Shown in pieces: positions 26,473 to 35,638 of a stretch of 39,951 bases of DNA (position 1 is the stretch's first letter; the number at the start of each line of letters is the position of its first letter). Origin of the DNA: Arenicellales bacterium (lineage in GTDB: Bacteria; Pseudomonadota; Gammaproteobacteria; BMS3Bbin11). The notes beneath the pieces are model-generated. The model saw nothing but the letters and a program-made list of their open reading frames with translations. It made no database searches and was not told the DNA's origin. The stretch lies in NCBI GenBank assembly GCA_029287855.1, contig JARFQI010000072.1, positions 1-39,951 of the forward strand, in the 5' to 3' direction. Made by a program: the position numbers and the translations under genes.

Positions 26473-27502
26473 TTCTCTGACTTTCTAGTAAGGAATCAAT
26501 GGCATTAGTGGCGTCTTCTGGTTCAAGTTTATTCAGGCAGTCAAGGTGTCCTAGAGGGCACTGTCGTTTGAAGCATGGTGAGCAGGTAAGTGACAGGCTT
26601 AAAATTTTAGCCTTGTTAGATAAGGGCGGTGTGAACCCGGGGTCTGATGAACCATAAATGGCGACCAGTGGTTTATCAAGCGCGGCGGCAATATGCATAA
26701 GGCCTGAATCATTAGAAACTATTGCTGACGCGATAGACATCAAATCAATGACTTGTCCAAGTTCTGTCTTGCCTGCGAGATTATGGCAACGGCCTGCAGT
26801 AGATAAATTAATTTCTGCACTAATAGCATCATCTTTTGCTGAACCGAGCAGCCAGACCTGCCAGCCCAGATCAAGGTAATGATTGGCAAGTTTTGCGAAG
26901 TGCCTTGCTGGCCATTGTTTCGCTGGACCATATTCGGCTCCGGGGCATAAAACAAGAACGGGTGTAGTTGGGGCCGTTAAATTTAAGGCATTGAGACTGG
27001 AAAATGTACTCTTATCATCAGTTTCCAGGTGCGGCATTGGAATATTAATATTAAGCGGCTGCTCAGCAGGCAGTGCCAGTGAGGCAAACCGCATGACAGT
27101 TTTCGGTAATGCTTCACGGTCGAGTTTTCTGGCGTCATTAACCAGGCCATAGCGCATCTCGCCAATAAAACCCGTACGGCGAGGAATGTGGGCCCAATAT
27201 GGGACCAGGGCTGACTTGAATGAATTAGGCAGGATAATTGCCTGATCATAGTTATGGCCACGCAAAGATTTACCTAGTATGTAGCGTTGTCGAAGGCTGG
27301 CTTGTCCATGCTTGAATGGGGAAGCGATAGAGTCAGAAACTTGCGGCATGTGTGCGATTAAAGGTAATGACCATGCGGGGGCAAGTACATCAATGATGCA
27401 GTTCGGTTTATATTGTTTCAACAGGATGAAAAGTGACTGTGCCATCATCATGTCACCAACCCATGACGGGCCGACAACAAGAATCCGCTCAGCAGTATTC
27501 AC
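26465..27502 (-). CDS. waaF: ADP-heptose:LPS heptosyltransferase II WaaF
   Basis: GT9-family enzyme that adds the second heptose to the LPS inner core on the cytoplasmic face. 345 aa. Family motifs are the N-terminal ILVVGPSWVGDMMMAQSLF, the nucleotide-sugar region LCPGAEYGPAKQWPARHFA, VSNDSGLMHIAAAL and YGSSDPGFTPP. The start is GTG at 27502 with GAGGG about 10 bp before it. It follows a zinc-finger gene after 20 bp and overlaps the LPS-kinase-like gene. The order ilvE, zinc finger, waaF is common in gammaproteobacteria. Confidence 0.95.
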   Translation of the reverse strand: MNTAERILVVGPSWVGDMMMAQSLFILLKQYKPNCIIDVLAPAWSLPLIAHMPQVSDSIASPFKHGQASLRQRYILGKSLRGHNYDQAIILPNSFKSALVPYWAHIPRRTGFIGEMRYGLVNDARKLDREALPKTVMRFASLALPAEQPLNINIPMPHLETDDKSTFSSLNALNLTAPTTPVLVLCPGAEYGPAKQWPARHFAKLANHYLDLGWQVWLLGSAKDDAISAEINLSTAGRCHNLAGKTELGQVIDLMSIASAIVSNDSGLMHIAAALDKPLVAIYGSSDPGFTPPLSNKAKILSLSLTCSPCFKRQCPLGHLDCLNKLEPEDATNAIDSLLESQRND

Positions 27503-27522
27503 AAAGAGTAGCCCTCGCGGGA

Positions 27523-27738
27523 TCAGTCTTCTTTCTGCAGGATATAGACAGTGCTGCAGTAGGGACAGGTAGCTTTGCCTTCATCATCCAGTGCAAGGAA
27601 GACACGGGGATGGGCGTTCCACTGGCTTGCGCTGGGTAGAGGACACGACACAGGCAGGTCCTGTTTGCTAATGTTGTGAATCTGCGGCGATGTCATTTTT
27701 GTGCTTCCATTGCCCTGCTCGCTTATAGAATTTTGCAT
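27523..27738 (-). CDS. Small zinc-finger domain protein (zf-CHCC type)
   Basis: 71 aa. The C-terminal part has Cys at CPLPS, His in NAHPRVFLAL and the pair CPYC, forming a CHCC zinc site like that of the PF10276 family, which is related to the mitochondrial complex I subunit NDUFS6. Function in bacteria is unknown. ATG 27738 has AGGAG eight bases upstream. It sits between ilvE (15 bp) and waaF (20 bp), a conserved position. Confidence 0.88.
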   Translation of the reverse strand: MQNSISEQGNGSTKMTSPQIHNISKQDLPVSCPLPSASQWNAHPRVFLALDDEGKATCPYCSTVYILQKED

Positions 27739-27753
27739 AGTAAAACTCCTGCT

Positions 27754-28680
27754 TTAATAAACCCTGGTCAACCATTCAGGATGGCTTTCTCTACGACCAT
27801 GAATCTGATCGAAATACATAGCCTGCAGTTTTGTTGTAATTGGGCCTCTACCACCGTCACCAATTTGCCTGTTATCTAGCTCGCGTATAGGTGTTACTTC
27901 TGCAGCTGAGCCGGTAAAGAATGCTTCGTCAGCGATATACACTTCGTCGCGTGTTATGCGCTTTTCAACTAGTTTTAGTCCCAGCTCATCAATGAAATGA
28001 ATGATGGTATCTCGAGTAATGCCATCCAGTGCAGAGGTCAGCTCTGGGGTATATACGACATTGTCACGCGTGATGAAAATATTCTCACCGCTACCCTCAG
28101 CAACAAAGCCTTCAGGGTCAAGCAATAAGGCTTCGTCATAACCATCTGCACGTGCTTCCTGCAGCGACAGTATCGAATTGGTGTAGTTGCCATTTGATTT
28201 TGCCTTGCACATGGTGATATTGACGTGGTGGCGGGTATAAGAAGAGGTGCGTATACGGATACCCTTCTCCAGCCCTTCTTCTCCAAGATAAGAGCCCCAG
28301 TCCCAGGCGGCGACGATAACATGTGTTTTCAGGTTATCAGCCCGCAGACCCATGCCCTCTGCCCCATAAAAGCACATTGGCCTGAGGTAGGCATTATTCA
28401 GGTTATTTTCGCGTACGACCTGGCATTGTGCATCATTCAACTCATCCTTACTAAAAGGAATGTCCATCTGCAGGATATGTGCTGATCGAAAAAGCCGGTT
28501 GGTGTGCTCATGCAGGCGAAATATCGCAGTTCCACCTTCTGCATCATAGGCGCGTACACCTTCAAAAACACCCAGTCCATAATGCAGGGTGTGGGTCAGT
28601 ACGTGGGTTGTGGCTTCTCGCCAGGGAACCAGTTGACCGTCATACCAGATGACACCGTCACGGTCAGACATCGACATCAT
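27754..28680 (-). CDS. ilvE: Branched-chain amino acid aminotransferase IlvE
   Basis: PLP enzyme for the last step of valine, leucine and isoleucine synthesis. 308 aa, fold-type IV. Motifs are the N-terminal VIWYDGQLVPW, LHYGLGVFEGVRAY, the PLP lysine in CKAKSNGNYTNSIL, the EGSGENIFI loop and FFTGSAAEVTPI. ATG 28680 follows AGGAG by 5 bp, a strong ribosome-binding site. It lies 24 bp after glnE on the same strand. Confidence 0.97.
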   Translation of the reverse strand: MMSMSDRDGVIWYDGQLVPWREATTHVLTHTLHYGLGVFEGVRAYDAEGGTAIFRLHEHTNRLFRSAHILQMDIPFSKDELNDAQCQVVRENNLNNAYLRPMCFYGAEGMGLRADNLKTHVIVAAWDWGSYLGEEGLEKGIRIRTSSYTRHHVNITMCKAKSNGNYTNSILSLQEARADGYDEALLLDPEGFVAEGSGENIFITRDNVVYTPELTSALDGITRDTIIHFIDELGLKLVEKRITRDEVYIADEAFFTGSAAEVTPIRELDNRQIGDGGRGPITTKLQAMYFDQIHGRRESHPEWLTRVY

Positions 28681-28704
28681 TTATTCTCCTGTTAGGATGA
28701 TTTA

Positions 28705-31671
28705 TTACGACCCGTTATTCCGGGCAAACATATTGTTCCAGATCTCAGTTACCTGTTGACGCAAAGGCTTCTCATCGCTACCAGGAATGACCGCATCATG
28801 ATCGCTCAATTTCAACTGGTAGCTCTTCTCTAACCAGCTGGAAAGTGCGCCTGATAATATACGATGGTGATTCGGCTCTAATAATTCCAGACCTGCGAGA
28901 GTATCAAGCAGCTCTAGCGACTCAGTATGCCTGGTCAGCTGCGGATACTCATGTGCCCAGCGCAGAACCATATATTGCACCATAAATTCGATGTCAACGA
29001 TACCTCCATGGCCCTGTTTCAGGTCAAATTCATCACTATCAGAGGATATTTTTGCTGAGCGCAACTTTTCACGCATTTCAACGATGTCTTTTCGCAGTTT
29101 TTTATCGTCACGAGGCCGGCTGAGAATTTCCTTTCGCAGGACATTAAATTCCTCAGCCAGGGCCTGATCACCGGCGATTACACGTGCTCTTACCAATGCC
29201 TGGTGCTCCCAGGTCCATGCCTTCTTTCTCTGGTAGTTCTGCATGCGGCTGATTGTTGTAACCAGTGGTCCTGAATCTCCACTTGGCCTGAGGCGCATGT
29301 CTACTTCATATAGCCGCCCGGCCGGGGTACGTGTTGATATTATATGGACAAGACGTTGACCGATACGTGCAAAAAACTGCGGAATATATACCTTCCGCGG
29401 GCCGCTGGTCCTGTCAGAGTCAGGCAAACCGGCTGAAATAAAAACGAGGTCAAGATCTGAGCCAAAAAGCAGCTCCCGGCTACCAAGTTTGCCATAGGCA
29501 ATGACACAAAATGGCAGGGTATCCTGAGTATAGTTTGTCGGCGTTCCGTGGCTGGAAACAATGTCATGAATACTCAGCTTGAGGCTGGCTTTTACACATG
29601 CTTCTGCAATAGCTGATAGAGATTTACCGGTATCTTTGGCAGACAGCTTGCTTGAGATATCCAGCGAAGCAACACCAAGAAGTTTACTGTTATGAAACTC
29701 TCTCAGCAGGTTCATCTGTTGTTCAAGATCACCCTGCTCTGCAGTTGAAAGATGTTTCTCAAGGCTTTTATCAAGCGTCTCCAGATCAAAATCAGCAAGT
29801 GAATACCCAATAAGCAGGTCATCAAGCAGGATTGGGTGACGTGTTAGTAAAATCGATATGTAAGGGCTAGCACTGGTCAGGCGAATTAACTGGTGGCGTA
29901 AGGCTTCATTATCCAACAGCAGTGAAAGATAAACAGGCCGGCGTGCAATTGAAGTTAACAGATCAAGGCAGCGCAGAATGGTATCGTCTGTGTTTGCACA
30001 TTTGATGGCCTGTTTTTTTATTGCCGTTACTGTTGTACCGACCTCATGCAGCAAAACCGGAAGCAGGCGATCAAGTCGGTTTCTGGCCGAAGCGCTGAGG
30101 CTATTATAGAAAGAGCCGGTGCGCAGAAGCTGTAGTCTTGAATAAAGTTCAGCAGCCTGTTGATAATGGTTTTCTACCAGCAATGTTGTGGCAACATCAT
30201 CTTCAAGCTCATTGTTCCAGAGATGAGACAGGCTAAGTGTTTGAGAATTTTGATCCGGATTAGCCGTCGACATGAAAAGGTCATGAAAGATCCTATGAAT
30301 AAGCCGTGTATGTCGGTGCAGTTCTTCATAAAATGACGGCCAGTCTGTAAAACCCATAGAATGTGCAACAGCGATTTGCTGCTTTTTGTCCTCTGGAAGG
30401 TTATGGGTTTGCTGATCCGCATACATTTGCAGCCTGTTTTCACATCGACGTAGAAAATAATATCCGTTTCGAAGGCTGCTTAATTCGTCATCTTCGAGCA
30501 GACCAGAGTCATTGAGCTGGTTAAGTACAGTAAGCAAACTACGTTGCTGCAGATTTTTATTGCGACCGCCACGAATCAGCTGATGAGCCTGTGCTATGAA
30601 TTCAACTTCACGGATTCCACCGGGGCCAAGCTTAATGTTTTTCTCTAACTCTTTTTTTCTCATTAGTTCGCGTTCAATCATTTCTTTCATGTCACGAATT
30701 GATTCAACAGCAGCAAAATCAAGATACTTACGATAGACAAATGGCAACAAATTATTTAACAGTTGTTCTCCGCGTCTACTGTCACCGGCTACGATATTGG
30801 CCTTGATGAGGGCATATCGTTCCCAGTCCCTGCCATGTAGCTGATAGTAATTAACCATTGCTGCAAAAGACAGGCAAAGCGCTCCACTATCGCCATTTGG
30901 TCGTAATCTGGTATCGACGCGGTAGACAAAACCATCGGCTGTTTGAGTTGTTAGCAGTTTAATAAACAGTCGCGCCTGGCGAATAAAGAATTCGCTGTTG
31001 CTGATAGGCCTGCTGAATGTCGTTTTGCCGTTTTCAGGGAAGCAGAAGATCAGGTCGACATCAGAAGAAAAATTCAATTCGCTGCCGCCGAGCTTTCCCA
31101 TTCCGAGAACAACCATATGTTGTATATTGCCGGTTTCTTCACCAACTGGTTCACCCGATTTCATACTGGTCAGTCGGTAGCTGCATGCAAGTGTGGCGGA
31201 AAGGAGCACTTCAGCGGTCAGCGATATGCTGGACATGACCTCATCCAGAGATGCCCAGCCGGCAAGATCACGAAAGGCGATATGCAGCATAGCCTGGTTT
31301 CGAGTACGACGCAGGATATGCATGATTTCCTGTTCATCATCTGTCGCTGCAAGCGAGGTGGCTAGCACCGAAGCCATATGGTCGCTGTCGAGAAACGAGA
31401 ACAGGCTGCCATCATCAATGATTTCTGTTAGGTAGCTGGCATCCTTACGCAGTAAGCCGCTGATAAAACGGCTGGCACTTAAAACGGTTGGCAGTACACT
31501 GATCCAGTCAGTATTCATTGTTGCATCTACTGTTAAATCACCAGCATTTACCGCTGAAGTATCCGGCAGGTAACCAGATATTTCTTCAAATACCAGCGCG
31601 ACGCCGCCCTGCAACTGGTCCGGTAAGGAATAAAGATTTTCGTTGAAACGGTTAATTGAGTCCTGGTTCAT
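28705..31671 (-). CDS. glnE: Glutamine synthetase adenylyltransferase/deadenylase GlnE
   Basis: Bifunctional enzyme that adenylylates and de-adenylylates glutamine synthetase in response to PII and glutamine. About 988 aa, near the family's usual size. Two nucleotidyltransferase domains are clear: the N-terminal GMGKLGGSELNFSSDVDLIF and the C-terminal AYGKLGSRELLFGSDLDLVF, each with the D-x-D metal site, plus the partner motifs LGPGGIREVEFIAQ and KQGHGGIVDIEFMVQ. TTG 31677 and ATG 31671 are in frame; ATG is preferred. It starts a run glnE, ilvE, zinc finger, waaF, LPS-kinase-like. Confidence 0.97.
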   Translation of the reverse strand: MNQDSINRFNENLYSLPDQLQGGVALVFEEISGYLPDTSAVNAGDLTVDATMNTDWISVLPTVLSASRFISGLLRKDASYLTEIIDDGSLFSFLDSDHMASVLATSLAATDDEQEIMHILRRTRNQAMLHIAFRDLAGWASLDEVMSSISLTAEVLLSATLACSYRLTSMKSGEPVGEETGNIQHMVVLGMGKLGGSELNFSSDVDLIFCFPENGKTTFSRPISNSEFFIRQARLFIKLLTTQTADGFVYRVDTRLRPNGDSGALCLSFAAMVNYYQLHGRDWERYALIKANIVAGDSRRGEQLLNNLLPFVYRKYLDFAAVESIRDMKEMIERELMRKKELEKNIKLGPGGIREVEFIAQAHQLIRGGRNKNLQQRSLLTVLNQLNDSGLLEDDELSSLRNGYYFLRRCENRLQMYADQQTHNLPEDKKQQIAVAHSMGFTDWPSFYEELHRHTRLIHRIFHDLFMSTANPDQNSQTLSLSHLWNNELEDDVATTLLVENHYQQAAELYSRLQLLRTGSFYNSLSASARNRLDRLLPVLLHEVGTTVTAIKKQAIKCANTDDTILRCLDLLTSIARRPVYLSLLLDNEALRHQLIRLTSASPYISILLTRHPILLDDLLIGYSLADFDLETLDKSLEKHLSTAEQGDLEQQMNLLREFHNSKLLGVASLDISSKLSAKDTGKSLSAIAEACVKASLKLSIHDIVSSHGTPTNYTQDTLPFCVIAYGKLGSRELLFGSDLDLVFISAGLPDSDRTSGPRKVYIPQFFARIGQRLVHIISTRTPAGRLYEVDMRLRPSGDSGPLVTTISRMQNYQRKKAWTWEHQALVRARVIAGDQALAEEFNVLRKEILSRPRDDKKLRKDIVEMREKLRSAKISSDSDEFDLKQGHGGIVDIEFMVQYMVLRWAHEYPQLTRHTESLELLDTLAGLELLEPNHHRILSGALSSWLEKSYQLKLSDHDAVIPGSDEKPLRQQVTEIWNNMFARNNGS

Positions 31672-31798
31672 TGGCAAAAAATATCAAATCAATAACTGTC
31701 TAACAGAGATATAATATTAGCATTCTGATCCAATACTATGTGGTCAATAAACAGTTATTTAACAGATGAATGATTTTTGAGATGTGAGGTTTAGGAAT

Positions 31799-32617
31799 AT
31801 GTCGCTATTCGGAAAAATTAGTTTAATTGCGTGCTTGCTGTCACCTTTACCGGCGATGGCTGAGATAGCTGTGTTAATTCACGGCTACCATAGTAGTGCC
31901 GCAGCATGGGAAAAAAGCGGTGTCTCGTCGATTTTGCAGGAAAATGGCTGGTCCAGGGCGGGTCTGTACACGACAGCCGGACCGGTTGTGCAATTTCTTC
32001 CGGCACCAGAAAGTACAGCTGAAAACCAGGTTTTTGTTATTGATTTGCCCTCTGAAGCACCAATTGCCCTCCAGGCAGGTCTCTTGACTATGGCATTAAA
32101 TGATATTCAATTGCGCTACCCCGACGAGCCGATAACTCTAATAGGTCATTCAGCTGGTGCCATCATAGCCAGGACCGTTCTGGTCAGGGGTACTGCTTCA
32201 GGTGTTGTAAGGCTAATTTCAGTAGCCGGGCCTAACCTGGGAACAGAAAGGACGATACAGGCTCTGAATGCCACCGATGTACCCTGGCCATTTAGTTATG
32301 TCGCTGATTTTTTTGCTGATAGCGACTATCACACCATAAAAAGATCGCGCCATTTACTGGTTGATCTTTTGCCAGCAACACCCGGCACCTATCTTGGATG
32401 GCTCAATGTGCAGCCGCATCCGGATCTGGAATACATTGCTGTCGTACGTGGGCACAACCTGACGATGTCAGGGGACTGGATGGTTCCAGGTATGAGCCAG
32501 GACCTGAACAATGTTGTCGCCCTGTCCGGACGTGCCAGGGTGATCACTGTTCCAGTTGGACATGAACTGTCACCGCTGGATGGTGCAACACTGGCAGGTA
32601 TTTTGAATGAAGATTAA
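31799..32617 (+). CDS. Exported alpha/beta hydrolase
   Basis: 272 aa. A Sec signal peptide (MSLFGKISLIACLLSPLPAMA, cut near AMA-EI) leads to a mature alpha/beta-hydrolase fold. It has the oxyanion-side VLIHGYHSSAAAW, a nucleophile elbow GHSAG, and a late PVGHELSPLDG that probably carries the catalytic His. It is likely a periplasmic lipase/esterase; the substrate is unknown. A GTG at 31784 adds five residues; ATG 31799 gives the cleaner signal peptide and has GAGG nine bases before it. It is 2 bp ahead of the DksA-like gene and divergent from glnE. Confidence 0.82.
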   Translation: MSLFGKISLIACLLSPLPAMAEIAVLIHGYHSSAAAWEKSGVSSILQENGWSRAGLYTTAGPVVQFLPAPESTAENQVFVIDLPSEAPIALQAGLLTMALNDIQLRYPDEPITLIGHSAGAIIARTVLVRGTASGVVRLISVAGPNLGTERTIQALNATDVPWPFSYVADFFADSDYHTIKRSRHLLVDLLPATPGTYLGWLNVQPHPDLEYIAVVRGHNLTMSGDWMVPGMSQDLNNVVALSGRARVITVPVGHELSPLDGATLAGILNED

Positions 32618-32619
32618 AA

Positions 32620-32967
32620 GTGCCTGTGGATACTGAGCAGTTCAAAGCATTACTGCTTCAACAACAGAAAAGTCTGATGGACGTGTTGGAAAGTGGAAAG
32701 AGTGCTGCTGGTATCGTAAAACTGGATCAGACCAGTGTCGGACGATTGTCACGCATGGATGCCATGCAGTCTCAAGCCATGTTGCAGGAAGCATCAAAAC
32801 GGCGACAACAATCCTTGCGTGATATCAGCAAGGCATTAGCAAGAATCGACTCCGGTGATTATGGTTTTTGTGAAGAATGCGGTGAACAAATTGCCAAGAA
32901 GCGCCTGCAGATAAATCCTGCTTCGCGTTACTGTATAGAATGCAGCAGTAACTTAGAGACAGCATAA
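32620..32967 (+). CDS. DksA/TraR-family C4 zinc-finger protein
   Basis: 115 aa. A helical coiled region (about 10-75) is followed by the zinc finger CEECGEQIAKKRL...YCIECSS, with four cysteines, preceded by the family's IDSGDYGFC. DksA-like proteins bind the RNA polymerase secondary channel. The family's acidic tip residues are not obvious here, so it may be one of the small DksA paralogues rather than true DksA (about 150 aa). The start is GTG at 32620, two bases after the hydrolase stop, suggesting coupling. Convergent with the PNPOx-like gene. Confidence 0.88.
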   Translation: MPVDTEQFKALLLQQQKSLMDVLESGKSAAGIVKLDQTSVGRLSRMDAMQSQAMLQEASKRRQQSLRDISKALARIDSGDYGFCEECGEQIAKKRLQINPASRYCIECSSNLETA

Positions 32968-33015
32968 GCGAGCATTTTCTTTGTGATTATTTATTGATTC
33001 TGCTGAGAATGATGA

Positions 33016-33567
33016 TCAGCCATTTTTCTTAATTATATTCGTTGCAAAGCCATCCAGGCTTAGCTGGTTTTTATCTTCCCAGTATTTCCTGATCCCCTGC
33101 TCGCCTTTTTTTATTGCCCAGCTGTTTAACTGATCACGATCATCAATATATTCAAATAAAGGAACCCCTGTTCCGCATGATGTCTGGACCAGATCAACTT
33201 CGATATCGAATATCTGGCGGCAACCCGGCAGGGGTTTGAATAATGAATGAAGTCTTTCCCATTCTGAATCTTCGCGGGAGACTTCTCTGGCCTTGCCATA
33301 AAGGCGAAGTATCATCGGTGTGCCGGAGAAGGAGCAGAACATGATGGTTATCCGGTTCGCCTGCTGTAAGTGTGCCGAGGTCTCATTGCCACTACCAGTA
33401 AGGTTCAGCCAGATAACGCGCTTTTCATTTAGAACACGCAACGAATCCATGCCTTTTGGAGAGATATTTACCCTGCCCTGCTGTGCAGCAGTAGCTACGA
33501 AAAATATTTTCTGCTGTTCGATAAATGTGGAGAGCTTATCGGTGATTTCAGGGTGGATTTTTGACAT
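33016..33567 (-). CDS. Pyridoxamine 5'-phosphate oxidase-fold protein
   Basis: 183 aa. Split-barrel flavin-binding fold family: IEQQKIFFVATAAQQGRVNISPKG and VIWLNLTGSGNETSAHLQQ match the general PNPOx-like group rather than PdxH. The C-terminal part has DLVQTSCGTGVPLFEY. Such proteins bind FMN, F420 or heme, and the reaction cannot be assigned. It starts 12 bp after the methyltransferase stop, so it is probably the last gene of the nitrilase-methyltransferase-PNPOx operon. Confidence 0.85.
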   Translation of the reverse strand: MSKIHPEITDKLSTFIEQQKIFFVATAAQQGRVNISPKGMDSLRVLNEKRVIWLNLTGSGNETSAHLQQANRITIMFCSFSGTPMILRLYGKAREVSREDSEWERLHSLFKPLPGCRQIFDIEVDLVQTSCGTGVPLFEYIDDRDQLNSWAIKKGEQGIRKYWEDKNQLSLDGFATNIIKKNG

Positions 33568-33579
33568 GTGAAAATGGAT

Positions 33580-34356
33580 TCAGGATTTTTGCCAGACTCT
33601 GACAGTTAGTGGCCATGCAACAGCTCTCTTTGTCTTTATATTACCCCAGCTCTGTCGCAGTTCATGATAGATAAGATCTACAGGATTTTGATTGTTACGG
33701 GTAATATAGGCATTGACGGCAGACCATGTTGATAAATATGAAATCAGTTGCTCTAGCGTCCATTCTGCAGACATATGAAATCTGGGTACGCTTAACTCCA
33801 CAAATGGAAAATTTACAGATTTGTAGCCATTTTCAACTATTTTCCGTTCTGCAGGCCAGTATTGATTGAGTATAGAGCCGTATAAATGATTGATGTGCAT
33901 GTCTATGTCGGGGCGTACCGTGAGTAAATTATAGGACCACACTGCAAGAATGCCGCGTGTTTTTAGAATGCGTGCAATCTCTGTAGTAAAAGCTGGAATA
34001 TCAAACCAGTGCAGGGCCTGAGCCACAGTGATCAGGTCAATGGATTTACTTTGTATAGCAGATTTATCTGCTGTAGCGGCATAGTAACGAATATTATCCC
34101 GTTTTTGTGCGCTTTTAATTTGTGACTCGCTGGCATCCGTAGCAATGACACTTTGGAAATACTTAGCCAGCCGTATAGCGGATTGACCGGAACCCGTCGC
34201 GCAGTCCCATGCTTGTTGAGGATGACTTATTGAGGCCAAATAGGAAAAAAGAGATTCCGGGTAGCCAGGGCGGTGTTTAGAGTATGACCTGGAATCATGT
34301 GAAAAGAGATCTTTAAAAATTGGGTTGCTAGCGCATGTATTCTGGGGTGTATTCAT
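33580..34356 (-). CDS. Class I SAM-dependent methyltransferase
   Basis: 258 aa. The N-terminal SHDSRSYSKHRPGYPESLF, the SAM-binding WDCATGSGQSAIRLA, IATDAS, and VAQALHWFD mark the methyltransferase type 11/25 family, often annotated as generic small-molecule methyltransferases. ATG 34356 is preferred, with AGGTC upstream; a longer frame exists but lies in the nitrilase gene. It overlaps the nitrilase 3' end by 29 bp, suggesting co-translation. The substrate is unknown. Confidence 0.85.
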   Translation of the reverse strand: MNTPQNTCASNPIFKDLFSHDSRSYSKHRPGYPESLFSYLASISHPQQAWDCATGSGQSAIRLAKYFQSVIATDASESQIKSAQKRDNIRYYAATADKSAIQSKSIDLITVAQALHWFDIPAFTTEIARILKTRGILAVWSYNLLTVRPDIDMHINHLYGSILNQYWPAERKIVENGYKSVNFPFVELSVPRFHMSAEWTLEQLISYLSTWSAVNAYITRNNQNPVDLIYHELRQSWGNIKTKRAVAWPLTVRVWQKS

Positions 34357-35428
34357 TGATCTGACCTGTGGCCAAGTATGGCTGTGTGACCAAGTTAAAA
34401 TAGTCAGCACCTCTTTCAAACCAGCGAGTCCATGCTTCCTTCCAGTCTTGAGGCATCTCCTCGGGAATCCAGAATGCTTCAGGGATGGCCTCGGTGGGAG
34501 TAGGTTTGTCTACCAGTTTGATCTCTGCAGTGACCACACCTTCTGTTCGATTATCAGATATACGGGCTAACACGGTTCCATCGGCATCTACAATCATGGT
34601 TTCACCTAGATAGCTGGAGTGATAAGGAACATCAGGAAGTTCAGGGCTGAAAAAACCTTCAAAATTTCCAACATGGGAGGCATGAATAACTGGTACACCA
34701 AGCATTCTTGCCACTTTCTGTGGTGCATTCTGTAACATCTTAAGATTATCTGACCATCGTGGGCTATCGGGGTCAGCATCATCGGGCAAAGTCCACCAGC
34801 AGGAACCACTCACTACCATATTCACCTTGTTAAATAATCGTCTTGCGGTCTGTGATCGAATTAGCTCCCAGCATAGTACTGAACCCACTGGACCGATTGG
34901 TGTTGATAGGACTCCGTCATCATTACCCCCCTGGTAATAACAGTTTTCCCAGTAGGTCGGCATATCCTTGTCGTGTTGAAACATGGTTCCATCTGGAAAG
35001 ACCAGGACAAAGGTATTAAAGACCTGTTGTGACCTTGCAGCGAGAAACGAACCACCGATGACGACGTTGTTTTTATACGCGAGTTTTTTCAGTAACTGAA
35101 GAGGTGGGCCATCAAGGGGCTGTATAGCTTTCAACATACTATCATGGAAGGCAACTGCAGAGGTGAACATTTCGGGTAAGATAATCCATTCGGCACCCTG
35201 CTGAATTGCTTTGAGAATGAGTTGTTCTGCCTGATTCATGTTTGAAAACACATCACCCAGCGTTGGTAGCATCTGGATAGCGGCGACTTTTAATTGAACA
35301 GGGTGTCTGTTGCCAGGTAGCTGCTGTTGAGCCTGCACCGTTTGCCCGAATACCCCTGCACTCCCTGCCATCAGGCCGCTTGCCAACAACCTGTTGAACT
35401 GTCTCCTGGTGATAGAAGAAGCAGACAT
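34328..35428 (-). CDS. Carbon-nitrogen hydrolase (nitrilase superfamily) with Tat-type signal
   Basis: 366 aa. The N-terminus has TRRQF (7-11) before a hydrophobic stretch and ends near AQA, which fits Tat export or membrane anchoring. The catalytic triad is Glu86 (ILPEMFTS), Lys154 (HDKDMPTYWE) and Cys186 (GSVLCWEL), so the enzyme should be an active amidase or nitrilase. The TTG 35446 frame overlaps the ribosome-binding site (CAGGAGAAT); ATG 35428 is the start. It is first in a cluster with a methyltransferase and a PNPOx-like protein. A folded, Tat-exported nitrilase is uncommon. The substrate is unknown. Confidence 0.88.
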   Translation of the reverse strand: MSASSITRRQFNRLLASGLMAGSAGVFGQTVQAQQQLPGNRHPVQLKVAAIQMLPTLGDVFSNMNQAEQLILKAIQQGAEWIILPEMFTSAVAFHDSMLKAIQPLDGPPLQLLKKLAYKNNVVIGGSFLAARSQQVFNTFVLVFPDGTMFQHDKDMPTYWENCYYQGGNDDGVLSTPIGPVGSVLCWELIRSQTARRLFNKVNMVVSGSCWWTLPDDADPDSPRWSDNLKMLQNAPQKVARMLGVPVIHASHVGNFEGFFSPELPDVPYHSSYLGETMIVDADGTVLARISDNRTEGVVTAEIKLVDKPTPTEAIPEAFWIPEEMPQDWKEAWTRWFERGADYFNLVTQPYLATGQINEYTPEYMR

Positions 35429-35581
35429 AAAGTAATTCTCCTGCAAAATACTACAGCATAATTGTATATATGTGAGCTGACAGCATAGATGTCAGTTGCA
35501 GCAATGACAAGCTTTACTAGTAATAATAAGTATTTATGGAGTAGTAATATTGATCTATTAAAAACAGACTGCAGTCATTTA

Positions 35582-35612
35582 AAGAATAAAAAACCCCGCC
35601 ATAATGCGGGGT
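35582..35612 (-). terminator. Intrinsic terminator after the nap operon
   Basis: On the minus strand a stem ACCCCGC/GCGGGGT (35593-35599 with 35606-35612, 6-nt loop) is followed by a TTTTTTATTCTTT tract. It is 26 bp after the napC stop, so it ends the napAGHBC transcript. This is the clearest terminator in the window. Confidence 0.9.
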
Positions 35613-35638
35613 ACTTATTACTCGAGAATAGAGAAATC

